Position numbers and translations under genes: made by a program. Shown in pieces: positions 44,017 to 56,159 of a stretch of 64,000 bases of DNA (position 1 is its first letter; each line of letters opens with the position of its first letter). The DNA is from Talinum fruticosum. Taxonomy: Eukaryota; Streptophyta; Magnoliopsida; Caryophyllales; Talinaceae. Location: contig JAITYX010000046.1 in the NCBI GenBank assembly GCA_021018815.1, positions 248,001 to 312,000 of the forward strand. Direction: 5' to 3'. The notes beneath the pieces were generated by a model. That model ran no database searches, was not told the origin of the DNA, and worked only from the letters and a program-made list of their open reading frames with translations.

Positions 44017-45945
44017 CTACATTTTCTCCCCCTTGCCTTTCAGCAAAAACAAGAAACAAAAAGAAGGGAGAAAAGTACAAGTAATACACATAAGTTGTCC
44101 GGACAAAAAGAAAATTTTGAAACAGAAATTCGGAGACACCGAGGAATCGTGACTCGGTGCATGGCTCCAACTAGGAAGGAGGGATTTACGAGTGGAGGCG
44201 GAGGTGCGCCGGCGCTGATAAGACCTTGACGATGTGCTTGAGCGCGGCGAAGGGAGAAGCCGGAATAGTTCGCGAGGGCTTAGCTCGAGGGGCTGACCGG
44301 AGAAAGTGGATCGAGGGTTCTTCCCTTGGGACCTCGAGGGCTGGAGGGGCTGCTCTGGGCGACTCGCTGGAGGAGCGAGATCTTCGACCCACTCGGACTC
44401 GCTGTCAGTGCTGAGTACAGCAATTTGAGCTTGGGGAGCAGGCTGTCCCTCGGCAGCTGCCACGGCCTCTTCTTCCCTTGGCTCGGAAGGGGCTGCCTCG
44501 GCCGCAGGTTCCTCGGCGTCCTCCGCTGCATCTGTAGCTTCTTCCTCTCGCTTCCTCGGCTTCCTCGCTCTCCGAGGAGGTCGGGCCTGGGCTCGAAGAC
44601 GTCTCGGATGGGTCCGAGTCATCGGGATCCTGAGCGGCCTTGGACCGTCTTTCTCCGAGGAGCTCAGCCGGCTCCTTCGCTCCTTAACCAGCTCTCTCAT
44701 CTCAAGAACGAGAGACTCGCTGCTCTCGGATTTGGGATCGACCGGTCTTTTGGTTGATGGTCGGACCACGAAGAACGAGACTTGAAACCCCGAGCATGTC
44801 TCACGAATTCGGAAGACACAGAGGTGATCTTGTCCATGAAGACAGGGGACAAGAGGGCGAGAGAGAGTTTTGGAAGCACTTGGAGGTGGAGGCACCACCA
44901 GGTGAAGAGGGAAGAGGGAGAGGGGTTGATTTACGAGTCCGAGGTGGAGAAGGAGGCCTCGGCTACGAGTTGTGAACCCGGACACCGGGGTTAGTTTCTG
45001 GTATCCGTACCCACAGAGTTCCTTCTTGCCGACCACAATGGCCGCCTCGGACACCGCGTTAGGGTCGAGAGGAAGAGGAACTTGGAATTGTTTGAAGACA
45101 AGGGTGAGAAGAGCATCGAAAGGAAGGGAGGTGTTCTTCTTGGTTTGGAGTTGAGTCGGCACAGCGGCCATCCGCTTCAATGATGGAGGGGAAGAGGTCG
45201 ACTTCGTATCCCTCCGGGATATCGAAGAGGGCTTTGAGGTGCTTGGAGTTGGGGTTCTCCTTGCTAGAATGTCTGTGAGAAGAAGGTTCTCATCGGCAGG
45301 AAACACGAAGCTCTGGCTTCGACTTCAAGCGAGTCACGAAAAGTTCTTTACGGACCCGGGGAATTCTTTAGCAAACTTTTCAAAGAAGTCGTCGGCGACT
45401 TCGGTGAAGAGGATAGGGTTGCTTGTTCAAGAAGAGAGAAGAAACTTTGAACAGGACGGTGAAGGAGGGAGGTGTTGATACTGAACGGTAATGTTACGAA
45501 CCCGAGAGGTTAGAACATTTTCGGAGTGGGAGAGATGAGTATAAAACTCGAAACGAGTTCGGGATAGATGAACTCAGCTGAAACACAAGAAAGGGTAGAC
45601 TCCTGTGGTTTGAATGTTGGACAACCAGGAGAATTTGGTTGTTGGGAAGAACTTGTCGTCCAGCTGCAAGATCTTTGGGTGACAATGGGTTTAGAAGGGG
45701 TTGAGCTTTACGGCTTGTTGGAGCGAGGCTTTTGGAGGATGAAGAAACACGAAAGTCGGGGTGGTTTCCTCTTTTAGGCATTGTGAGAGATGAAAAGATG
45801 AAACTTTTCGAAAGAGAAAGAGAAAGAGATGGAGGTGTAGAAGAGAAGAAAACGAAAATGGTAGAAGAAAAGTGAGAAGAGAGCGATCGAAAACTTACGA
45901 GAGAGAGAGAGAGCTTCTTCAACACTTGCGGATGATCAAGGATCA
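44017..45945 (-). pseudogene. Extra 3' ORF of copia Z (envelope-like / putative plant transposon protein type)
   Basis: Start region at about 45945-45780 (MPKRGNHPDFRVSSSSKSL). It continues in shifting frames with KFSWLSNIQTTGVYPFL, RFEFYTHLSHSENVLTSRVR (45560-45480) and TEVADDFFEKFAKEFPGSV. From 45306 a 429-codon frame is open to 44017: LPFDALLTLVFKQFQVPLPL, a proline- and serine-rich part, KSESSESLVLEMRELVKERR, then an Ala/Glu/Pro-rich acidic stretch (AAEDAEEPAAEAAPSEPREE) and STDSESEWVEDL. The pattern of FYxxL...SRVR followed by LPxxxLLTxxFxxFxVPL is what I know from the third ORF of plant copia elements. Two TGA codons near 45340 and a shift near 45500 break it. The 44200-45300 part is GC-rich against AT-rich neighbours. 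The function of this protein class is not established. Confidence 0.65.
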
Positions 45946-46437
45946 CTTGTTCACGTAGAAAACTTCCGCGAGAGGGTTTTCGTTTGAGAGGGAAGGAGTT
46001 TTAGAATACCGAGAGGAAGATAGATTAACGTTATATATAATGAGTACGCGCGCCCGTTCACTATCCGTTAAGTAACTCCGTTCCGTCTTACCCGTCCATC
46101 GATCATTAATGCCCGGTGTGACAGTTCTTCTTCAACGGTTAAGATATCGGAGGTTTGAAATCTGCGGTTAAGATCCGATCGCGAGCACTCGAGAAAGAGA
46201 GAGAAAAAGAGTCTGAAATTATAGTCCGAAACTCTCCATTGTTCTAGAGATAGCTTCAGAAAATTTGATGTCCAGATTTCTCTTACGTCCGAGTTTGACT
46301 CGAAAAGTTTACGAGTGACTCGAAACACGAAATAACTATCAGCCCAAGTATCACATGATCAACTGAACTAATGGCTATTGACAACGAAAGCACATAGCAC
46401 GGAAATATTCAAGAGTCACAACACAAAACTAAGCATT
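45946..46437 (-). other. Spacer between RNase H and the extra ORF of copia Z
   Basis: No domain is visible. A GA-rich run (GAGAGAGAGAGAGCTTCTTC near 45899) lies just downstream of the ORF start on the minus strand, and a TATATATAATGAGTACG stretch at about 46032-46048 could be a TATA-like site for a separate transcript. One short open frame, 46068-46328, has no recognisable content. Confidence 0.4.
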
Positions 46438-48865
46438 TAACATACCAAGCTCATTCCGAATAAAACGGAATTGATCTTCACCAAGAGGCTTAGTAAAGAT
46501 ATCAGCTAATTGAAGATTAGTAGGAATGAATTCAAGTGTAATGTCACCCTTTTACGAGTGATCGCGTAAGAAGTGATACCGACTTCAATATGCTTTGTTT
46601 TTAGTGCTTGGACAGGATTCTTAGTGATGCGGTGCGCTTTGATTGTCACACTTGATTGGAACCGAGTTGAGAGTTAGTCCAAGATCCTTCAAGTGTTGTT
46701 TTATCCGAGAGAATGCGAGCGCAACAAGCTCTAGCGGCAATATATTCAGCTTACGCAGTTGATAGAGCTACTGAGTTTTGCTTCTTTGAGTGCCGGGATA
46801 TTAGGGATTGACCCGAAACCGGCAAGCTCCGGATGTGCTCTTTCGATCAACTTTGTATCCTGTGTAGTCTGCGTCCGAGTACCCGGTCGGACTCGGTTAC
46901 GAGTCTCCGGAGTACCACGAGTCCTAGATTCCGAGTGCCTGCGAGATATCTGAATATTCTCTTCACCGCAGTGAGATGTGATTCTTTTGGATTAGCTTGA
47001 AATCGTGCACATAAGCAAACACTGAACATTATGTCAGGTCCGCTTGAAGTAAGATATAGCGGTGATCCAATCATACCTCGATAGAGTTTCGATCTCTTGC
47101 TTTACTGTTTCATCCGAGTCGAGTTTTATACTGCTTTGCTCATAGGAGTAGATGCGTGCTTTGCATCTTGAAGTTTGTATTTCTTCAGCAATTCCTTGGT
47201 GTACTTTGATTGATGGACAAAGATTCCATCTTTGTCTTGTTTGATTGCAACCCAAGGAAGAAATTAAGTTCTCCCATCATGCTCATTTGGAACTCTTGAC
47301 TCATCAACTCGAGAAAATTCTCGGCACGAAATTCATTAGTAGCACCGAAAATAATATCATCAACATATATTTGAACAATGAGAAAATCTTTCCCTTTGGT
47401 CTTTATGAATAGAGTCTTGTCGATCCGACCTCTTTTGAAATCATTTTGAACCGAGGAAGCTGCTTAGTCTTTCATACCAAGCTCTAGGGGCTTGCTTAAG
47501 ACCATAGAGAGCCTTTTGGAGTTTGAAAACATGATTTGGAAATTCCGAGTTTTCAAAACCGGGAGGTCTGCTCGACATAGACCTCTTCTTCAATAAAACC
47601 ATTGAGAAAGGCACACTTAACATCCATTTGATATAATTTAATATGCATGTAGGATGCAAATGCCAACGAGTATTCTAATGGCTTCAATTCTAGCTACTGG
47701 TGCAAAGGTTTCCCCACAATCAATTCCTTCCTCTTGATTGTAACCCCGAGCTACAAGTCTAGCCTTGTTTCGACTACTACTCCACCCTCATCCAGTTTGT
47801 TTTTGAAAACCCATTTGGTTCCTATAACTCGGGTGGTCGGAAGGTCGGTTGGTCGGAGTCCGGACTTGGTTTCTCTCGAATTGATTCAGCTCTTCTTGCA
47901 TGGCCTCTACCCATTCGGGTTCATTAAGGGCTTCTAGTGCATTTTTGGGTTCGGTTAGAGAAATGAATGCAGTGAATGCACATAGATTATGAAGAGAAGA
48001 ACGAGTTCTTACCCCACTTGTTGATATCGAAATAATGTTTTCTTGGGGATGACTGGAAGTAAATTTGAATGCTTTACCAGTTCTTTGATTCACCAGGTTT
48101 GTTGGTTGAATTGCTTGATCTTCGAAGCTTGCTCTAAGTGATCTTCTTCATTGACTTGCTCGTTACGAGCGACCTCTAGAGTTGTCTCATTCCGAGCTTC
48201 CTCGTTCGAGTGGTCTCCTTCGAGTCTTTATAGACTCATCTTCGTCATCATCCTTTCGAGCTTCGGTTCGAGTATGAAGATTCACTTGGTTTTCCCTGTT
48301 CAAGCTCATCAAACACTACGTGGATACTTTCTTCCACTTTGTTAGTTCTCTTGTTGAATATACGGTAAGCTTTGCTATGAGAAGAATAACCTAGAAAAAT
48401 TCCTTCGTCGACCGAACATCAAACCTGGTCGGATGATCCTTACCGTTGTTGTGGACAAAGCACTTACATCCGAAAGATCCGAAATAGGAAATATTTGGCT
48501 TCCTTCCTTTGTAGAGCTCATAAGGTGTTTTCTTCAGAATGGGTATGATGAGGCATCGATTGAGGATGTAGTTGGCTGTGTTTATCGCCTCCGCCAGAAA
48601 TAGTAAGGCAAGTTGTGTTCAATCATCATCGTCCTTACTATTTCTTCAAGGGTTCTGTTCTTTCTCTCAACTACTCCATTCTGCTGAGGAGTTACGGGTG
48701 CTGAGAAGTTATGAGAAATTCTGTTCTTGTCACAAAACTCGAGAATTCCGAGTAATCGAACTCCCTTCCATGGTCGGTTCGAATCTTTTGAATCCGAGTC
48801 CGAGACTCAACTTGAATCTTTCTACGAGCTTGCGGAACTCCTTAAAGGCCTCATTCTTATTGGAC
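46438..48865 (-). pseudogene. Copia Z pol: integrase C-terminal part, RT and RNase H
   Basis: From 48865 on the minus strand come integrase core remnants NKNEAFKEFRKLVERFKLSL, then SHNFSAPVTPQQNGVVERKN (about 48700-48640) with the catalytic glutamate in VVERKN. RT follows with LQKALYGLKQAPRAWYERLS (47540-47460) and YVDDIIFGATNEFRAENFLE near 47370-47310, where the YVDD catalytic motif is intact. Then YLTSSGPDIMFSVCLCARFQ and SHLTAVKRIFRYLAGTRNLG (47040-46930), the RNase H block LTLNSVPIKCDNQSA near 46660, and the end LADIFTKPLGEDQFRFIRNE near 46480-46440. Numerous frameshifts prevent expression. The domain order INT-RT-RH is diagnostic for Ty1/copia. Confidence 0.9.
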
Positions 48866-51800
48866 TCGCCTAATTGGACTGCCCTTAAATTGAGGAGTAA
48901 AACATACACAAGTGGGCTGCCTAATTGGGATGCCCATAAAGAAACCATCTAATTGGACGGTTAATAACAAATTATAGAGTTAAAAGGGGAAGAAAACAAA
49001 AACTCGGCTCAGCCAGTCCACCATTGTCCGGGTGGTATATTTGGACATTGTGTAGGGCATTAAGGTGCCTCTAATCCAATACCACTAACTTTATATAGCG
49101 TGCTTTAGCCCACTCTGCCTCTAGAATCGGCTTTCGAAATGATTCTTAAGGAGGGAATGACAATTTCTATTAGAAGGACTGCTTCCATCCTATAAACTAG
49201 AGAGAAAGGTGTTGCTTGCTTAGAGGTTCTAATAGATGTTCGATAACCCATATAAAGAAAAGGGCAACTTGTCGGGCCAATCCCGATAATTAACTCGCCA
49301 TTTTCTAACTATTTTACGAATGTTCCTATTGGTTGCTTTGACTGATCTGTTGGTCCGAGGACGGTAGGGAGAAGATTTATGGTACTCGGATCTTGTACAT
49401 GTCAAACAGGTCTACTACCTCCTTCTTAAAATGACTACCATGGTCACTAATTAGCTCGTGGGGCACCCCATAGTGGCGAGATGATATTTTGGGTAATGAA
49501 TTTGGCTACTGTTTTGACATCAAAGTCACATAAGAAGCTACCTCTAGCCACTTGGTCAAGCGGTCAATTGCTACTAACACAAATCCATGACCACCCATTC
49601 CTTTAGGGGTCACTTGGCCGATAATGTCTATTCCCCAAATCGAGAATAGCCGGGCGAAGCTAATGGTGTGAGGAATGAAGGTAGTTGGTGTTGTAAATTT
49701 GCATACACGTGACATTTATGGCACTTTCTAACAAACCCATGACGATCTCATTGTTATGGTTGAGTAGTAATATCTAAGTCTTTGAATCTTCTAGACCAAC
49801 ATCTTACCATTCATATGAAGTCGACACTCGCCCACCATGAATCTCATCCATGATGCGCTTTGCTTCGTGTTGGTTGACACAAAGTAAGCTAATCCTAGAA
49901 TTGGGTATCTTGTGCAGTTGCCCTTGATTAATGAAGAATAGGGCAGCCAACATCCTGATGGCTCGTTGGGCTCTAGGTGTGGAGTTCAAAGGGTACTTTT
50001 TATATAAATATCATGCTACCAATTGGCGTGTTCGGTATTAGACACTTTTAGTGTGTATACGTTCGTGGGTTTACTCTATCGCTCTATATGGACAGGCATT
50101 GAATGAATTCCATTGGGGATGTTGATCATGGATGCTAATTTAGCTAATATGTCCGCAAATTGGTTATCATCCGTAGGAAGGTATGTGAAAGAGATGTTCT
50201 CAAAACATTTGGGTAGTTCTATCGGACATGCTTGGTAGTGTGCCAAGGCTTCACTACGTACCTTCCATCATTGGGAAATTCGATTAATAATCGACCGGAG
50301 TCATCGAAAACCCCGATATTCTTAACCCCGATCTCCGTAGCAGCTTCAAGTCCTATGATCCAGGCTTCTTACTTTGTGGCGTTGTTGGTGACTTTGAAGT
50401 CTAGTTTGATTAAAACGGGATTATGTGCTCCCTCCGGTGAGACTAGAAGAATCCTTACTCCAAAGCTCTTTTGATTGGAAGTGTCATCGAAGTACATTAT
50501 CCAAACTTCCACCTCTACTTGTTAGATATTTTCGTTTGGAAAGTCAAGGTGTTCGGGTTACGATTCGGTTATAGGCAGGTCATCTAGGAATTCGACACTA
50601 CCCTTCCTTTGATCTCTCTCTAAGGGATATACTTGAGTTCGAATTCTAATAGCATGACGATCAATCTTGTTATCTTGCTTGTTGATAGTTGGTTGCTTAA
50701 GTATATGCTTAATGGGATCCATAGGTACTACCACATGTACCATATGGGCTAACATGTAGTGCCCGAGCTTCTTGGTAGCCTAGACTAATGCTAATGATGT
50801 ATTCTCTAAAGGCGTGTATCTAGTCTCGTAATCTAGGAACTTATTACTTAGGTAATAAATCGCGTGCTCCTCCTTCCCATCTCGTTGAGCTAGTATGGCA
50901 CCCATAATCTGTTTCCTTCGTGGTGAGATACGAAGTAAGGTTTTCACTGGTTGGGTTGGAACTAGCACTGAAGGGTTAGCTAGGTATTCCTTAACCTTCT
51001 CGAATGCTAATTAGCACTCAGCATCCCAAATGAGCTCGAGATCCTTTCTTCAACTTCTTGAAAATAGGTTCACAAACCATAGTCAATTTTGATATGAAAT
51101 GACCGATGTACTATAAACATCCTACAAAACCCCTTATCTCTTTTTCGTGCTTAACGGAGGGATCTCCTAAATGGCTTTGATCATGGATGGATCATGTTCA
51201 ATTCCTCTAAGACTGACAACATAACCTAATAGTTTGCCTCGGGTCACTCGAAAGGTAAACTTTTGAGGGTTAAGGCGCAAGTTGTATTTCCCGAGTCTTT
51301 GGAAGAATTTCCTTAGGTTAGGTAGTGCCCTGCCCTATCTTTGGACTTTATGATCATGTAATCCATATAAACTTTAGCTTCTTTATGGATGATATCATGC
51401 AATAAGGTTGTAGCTATCCTCCGATATGTTGCACCAGCGTAGTTGAGTCTAAATGGCATTATCACGAAACAAGTATGTCCCTCATTGAGTGATGAAGGTC
51501 ATCTTTTCCATATACTTTTTGGCTATCTTCACTTGATTGTGCCCAGCGTAGTCATCCATGAATGAAAGCAAAGCATGACTGTTGTGTTATCTACAAGGAT
51601 GTTGATATGAGGCAGCGGGAAATCGTCTTTTGGACTCGACCTTATTAAGATCTCTCGAAGTTGACATACGAACCCTATCGTCTTTCTTCGGAATCGGTAC
51701 TATATTTGCTACCCACTAAGGATAGTGAACTTCCTTGATGAACTCAACCCCTAACCGCTTCTGGACCTCTTCCTTAATCTTCAATGCCCACTCGGGTTTC

Positions 51801-53690
51801 ATCCTCCTTAGCGTCCGCGTAACTAGCTTAACAACTTCGTAAAGTGGAATTTTATGTTCCACTCGTACTTGGATCTATACTTGGCATGTCTTTGTAAGAC
51901 CATGTAAAGACATCTATGAACTCTGTGAGGAGAAAAGTCAATTGCTTCTACTCTTCTAGATCTAGTGTTTTCCCAATTTTAACTTCTTAGGGTTGATCAA
52001 CCGACCCCAAATTAATTGTTATTGTTTCCTCTATTATTGGTGAGCGATTTTCATGATGTTCCATAGCTTTTATTATTTCTTTTAGGGATTTCTTGTTCAT
52101 CATTAGAGGCAAAACAATTTAAAGCAAGAAGAGGCAAAGAGTAAGTGGACAGGTTCACTTTATTGAATGAAGTAACGAGTACATAAGACTCATAAACGAG
52201 ATGATATAGAACTAGAAGTGACAAAAGTAGGAATATAACTATAAATAACGAAGGAGGATAAAAATCCCTAATACTAGACTCGGGAAGGGGATGCGCTCGT
52301 AGACCGACAGCGAATTCTTGGCCCTTCTTGATATCAATCCAAGTGACATGCTCGGACCCTTCATTGTTAACATCGATGATGAATCCGGACGGATCAAACT
52401 GCGGGTGCGACATAGCTCGTGACAGATACCGAGGCCGAATTCCTTTCCAAGTTATTCTCTTGTTCGAACAAAAGATCAAAAAGATTATTTCCAACCAGGT
52501 TAGTCTAGTTTGATGTAGATTGTCCCTCTTCGAGGAGGTAGGGTGCCTCCTTCTCCAGGTATATAGCGATCACTGAAAATCAACAAACCAGGTACCATGA
52601 TGCCCTTTTACGTCATATAGTAAGGCTTAGAAAAACCCGTAATAGGGGAAGTCATCTCCTTCAATTAAGAACCGCCCGATTAGAGTGTAGGGAAAGGACT
52701 TAATAGAGCGGACTATGTGACGTGAAGTCCTCTTACTTTGAATCTCCCACTTAGCGTGGGCTATTTCCTTAGTAGTTGGTTGGTAGTCTAGCCTAAAGTT
52801 ATAGTTGTTAGTGGGTTCAAGGAGTAGAAAAATAGGGTGGTATGCCTTTCGGCCTATAGCATGGAATGGACACCGGGGTTGCCCTATGGATTGCGGTAAA
52901 GAGGTGCTTTATCCCTTTCTAAGGCAAAACCGGTCTTGAATCCATATAGTTCCTCATCATTAGCATCGTGCTTGATCTCAACTACTGATTCTTTAGAGGT
53001 AATAGTTGCACAGAGATTATCTCCATTGACAGCTTTAACATCACCTTTGATGATCATCTTAACTTTTGGCGTAGTGTAGAGGGACTCGCCTAATGATCAT
53101 GTAACGAAAGGCGTCCTATAAGTAAATTAAAGCTAGTTGGGATATCAAGGACTTTGAATTCAATGTTCCTTTCTATCGGCCCTATATTGATTGGTAAGGT
53201 CACTCGTTACCAAGACTATTCTCTTAGAATTATCGTAAGATCAAAGATGAACAGATCTGTTTAGAGAGTTGTTACTCCCTAATTCCTAACCTTCTAGCGA
53301 GTTCTCCAAGGATAGACATTCACTACTAATTCATTATCTACCAAAGTTAGGGGAACAAACTTGTTGATGCAAGTTATAGTTAAGTAAAGGGCATTGTTAT
53401 GTGCAACGCCATATTCCGAGCAGATCCTTTTGATTAAAGATAATAGTTCCATCCCTATTGTTAATCAATCCTATCACTTCCTCGGCGTGGTTTCGGGAGA
53501 GACCTCAATCTTACCGATTGCGTCAATCAAAGCCTGTCTATGTTTCTAGGAAGCGAGATATTTGTTGCGAGATTGAGATGTCAACCTTTAATTCGTTGAA
53601 GCTGTTTAAGGATTGGGTCTTCTTCTTATGTAGTTTCGGGCTCTTTTGTAGCTTCTTGAGCCTGTTGTGAACCCGGGGTGCATTTACTAA
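48866..53690 (-). mobile_element. Gypsy T1: decayed Tat/Ogre-like pol without LTRs
   Basis: On the minus strand the order is protease region, linker, RT, RNase H, a second RNase-H-like domain, zinc-binding domain and integrase core, which is Ty3/gypsy order; a second RNase H is typical of the Tat/Ogre branch. No LTR or primer site was found on either side. The right edge near 53690 and the left edge near 48960 are approximate. At 48866-48960 lies a short patch with repeated CCTAATTGGA words at the junction to copia Z. Confidence 0.75.
49290..53650 (-). pseudogene. Gypsy T1 pol (PR, RT, RH, aRH, INT)
   Basis: In order on the minus strand: protease tail FKVLDIPTSFNLLIGR (about 53170-53120), EFIDVFTWSYKDMP (about 51910), SPKDDFPLPHINILVDN (about 51620), RT SFMDDYAGHNQVKIAKKYME (about 51550), VYMDYMIIKSK (about 51370), RNase H EEHAIYYLSNKFLDYETRYT (about 50850) and WATKKLGHYMLAHMV (about 50770). 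A second RNase H follows (DDTSNQKSFGVRILLVSPEG, 50500-50440; FTYLPTDDNQFADILAKLAS, 50200-50140). Then integrase HEAKRIMDEIHGG (49870) and FSIWGIDIIGQVTPKGMGG (49650-49600), SDHGSHFKKEVVDL (49450) and VKATNRNIRKIVRKW (49330). The RT motif is YMDY instead of YVDD, and the integrase glutamate position reads K, so two active sites are dead besides many stops. Confidence 0.85.
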
Positions 53691-53976
53691 AAGAAAAATA
53701 TTCAATTGCGACAACCTAATTACGATGGGGTTAAAATTCTATTTTTATTGTTTACTATTTACAACGGACAAATACACTCGCCATGGATTATTAACAAATA
53801 TTATCATATCTATCACTCGTAAAAAGCTCGTTGTAATAACTTTGAGATCCTCGTCCTAAAAGCCAATACATAGTAAAAAAGATAGGCGGGGACACACCAA
53901 AATTTCAGAGCCGAAAATTGTGTGGGCTCTTAAAGCTAAAAAGCCGATACGTGAACAAGTTAGTGTATAAAAACAT
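53691..53976. other. Unassigned AT-rich segment
   Basis: No domain, repeat or RNA gene is seen between the end of the T1 protease/gag region and the MITE. It may be the local single-copy DNA into which the MITE inserted. Confidence 0.4.
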
Positions 53977-54454
53977 TAAGGCTCTATTTGATTCTAAGAA
54001 AATTAGAAGGAAAGAAAAAAATATGGAAAATGAATTTCTTTCCCTTGTTTGAATTGAAGAAAAAGGAGAGAAAAAAGTTTGATGGAAAAACTCATGGAAA
54101 ATTTTGTCAATTTGATCAATCATATTTTCCTTCCAAAATTGAGAGGAAAATGGAAGAAAAATTTCACAAAAAGAGAGAAATGTAGAAAAGAGAGAGAATT
54201 CTATTAAGTAATGTCATTAAGAATTTTCTTTCTCCTCTCAATTAATCAATGTTATTGAATATTTTGTATCTTCACTTCATGACAATGTGGTGGATGGGTA
54301 AAAGGTTAGAAAATGATTATAATTTTTTTCCTCTATTTTTCGTTGAACCAAACCCAAGAAAAAAATTAGTTTTCCCTTAACTTTTTTCCTCGTCATTCTT
54401 TTTCCATTTAAATTTTCTTTCTAACCTATTTTCTTAGAATCAAATAGAGCCTAA
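53977..54454. mobile_element. PIF/Harbinger-type MITE (Tourist-like), 472 bp, TAA target duplication
   Basis: The element is 53980-54451. Its ends are GGCTCTATTTGATTCTAAGA (first 20 bases) and the exact reverse complement at the right end; the terminal inverted repeat runs 24 bases without mismatch. TAA flanks it on both sides (53977-53979, 54452-54454), the 3-bp target duplication of the PIF/Harbinger superfamily. The interior is AT-rich and non-coding and has further mirrored words (CCCTTGTTTGAATTGAAG, TTTTCCATTTAAATTTTC). Its ends resemble those of the full-size element at 55411-61139. Confidence 0.95.
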
Positions 54455-55407
54455 ATAAAAAATAAAAATCCAAAGTATATTTTTCTTTTCTTCAATTACG
54501 ATCTAATCGGCCTTCTTTCCTCCCGTTTTCCCTCACTTTTAGATGATTTCTCTCTCCTCCTCTCCCTTCTTTTCCTCTGAAAATTTACAGCTATGGAGCT
54601 TCTGAATCATTCTCCTTTTCTTCAATTGTAACCGAATCGGCAATTTTCTCTCCTTCTTTGTCTCTTGCTTTCATCCAATTCCATCATTCTTCAAGTTATG
54701 ACGGAAATCCGCACCCTCTGAGCAAGCCTTTTAAAATTACGCTTGCCCTAATCGTTCAATTATTTGTAGCTGCTGAGTACAAATTCATTTTGGCCTTCTA
54801 CCTGTTGCTGGTATACTCTCGTTTTCTCCATATCTGGGTTTTACAGTTTCAGACTATGCTATTAGGGCTAGAAAGTAACCAATGGTGTAGCCCTAAATTA
54901 AAGGATAATAATTTCTATATTTTTAGTTTTGATTTTGGGTTATTTTTAATTTTAAGTTGCCACGGATACTTATAATTTCCCCTGTTAATGGTTTTTTGAG
55001 AGAATAGTATTGATTCGCTTGAAGTTATGTTCTGATTGTGAGTTTCATTTATGGGCCCAAATTGATTCAAGTTCATCACCTGGTATTTTACTTATGAAAT
55101 TCTCATTTTCTCATCGATGTTGCTTTTGACTTCAACAACCAAAAGATAAGATTTTTTAATTGTCGTGGAATTGTATGATATATGTTGGGGAAATGCATTA
55201 AATTTTGACATTTTTGTTCATCTCCCTGTGTGTCATAAAATTGCTTTCGTTTTTAAGGGTAACCATGAGAGAGAAACTAATTGTTAGAGAGGGACTTCTA
55301 TAAGAATAACTATCGCTTTGTGATAATTGCTTCTTCATTTTGAAGGTTGATGCTCCCATGTATCAATTGAAGTTAGTGGATATAAAGTATCATTATTTGT
55401 ATATCTC
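54455..55407 (+). other. Possible transcript leader and first exon of an unknown gene
   Basis: From about 54480 the plus strand is CT-rich (TTCTCTCCTCCTCTCCCTTC), as plant 5' leaders often are. Two copies of a TTTTCTTCAATTxxxAxCxAATCGGC word occur about 125 bp apart (near 54487 and 54616). An open frame at 54658-54975 overlaps a TGCTGGTATACTC splice-donor-like site near 54808. No family is recognised. The rest to 55407 is AT-rich and looks intronic. The PIF element at 55411 inserted downstream. Confidence 0.35.
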
Positions 55408-56159
55408 TTAGGCTCTGTTTGGACCTCGACAAGTAGCTTGGAAAGAAAATGAGAAGGAAAAACAATGAGAAGGAAAAAAGTTGAGAGAAACTTTTTTTTT
55501 CCCTTGTTTGGATTAGAGAAAAACACAAGGAAAAAAAAGATTTTCCAATTAAAAATTTTTCCATTGTTTATAAGTAGGAAAATTGATTGGAAAAATTTTT
55601 AAAAAACTAACCTAGTGAGTTTCTAACTTCATTAAACTATTGTATGCAAGCTCTCATAGCAATTATATAAATTAACCACAACTAAACTAATCACTTACAA
55701 CATATAATAATCAATAAAAAATTACTATCACGTTGAAAAAATTAAAAACCAAATTTGACGAGGAGCTCATAAGCTGTTTTTAACATTGTCACTAAAAATC
55801 AAATTTAACAAGGAGCTCGTGACCGTTTTTAACGTTGTCATCAAAAATCAAATGTTAAAATTAAATCCCTAACAATCCGAAAAGTAGCACTTGTACTATC
55901 CATCATCTCTCCAAACGTTTTAAAATTCATAGACAATATTTACAATCCATAACGAGATAAGATGCTAGCTAACAAATTAGATATCATTGCCAAACTTCAC
56001 TTTCAACCACAAAGCATGACGAGCACTTGGACAAGCAAGAAAAGCTCTAGCTGAATTGGGATCTGCAGAAAGAGTTTGATAGACCTTCATTTGAAATATA
56101 TCGTTCGGACCATCAACTTATTAACACAAGAAAGCATTAGAAACAAAATTAGAGATAAA

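Larger units (their letters stand above)
42229..48865 (-). mobile_element. Copia Z: Ty1/copia element with extra 3' ORF, 5' end lost
   Basis: On the minus strand the order is part of integrase, RT, RNase H (48865 to 46438), an extra coding region (45945 to about 44017), polypurine tract, 3' LTR (43752-42229). The 5' LTR, gag, protease and first part of integrase are missing; the break near 48865 joins a gypsy pol. The LTR is of the same family as those of copia B, C and D. An additional ORF between RNase H and the 3' LTR is known from the Sirevirus group of plant copia elements, and this family may belong there, but the copies in this window do not prove it. Confidence 0.85.

Noticed and set aside
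44326..44757. 143-codon plus-strand open frame
   Set aside because: It is antisense to the GC-rich extra ORF of copia Z; the frame is open because of that composition.
52051..52494. 147-codon minus-strand frame with a hydrophobic stretch
   Set aside because: It falls between the protease and RT of gypsy T1, in the linker of pol. The hydrophobic part is probably a product of decay and not a membrane protein.
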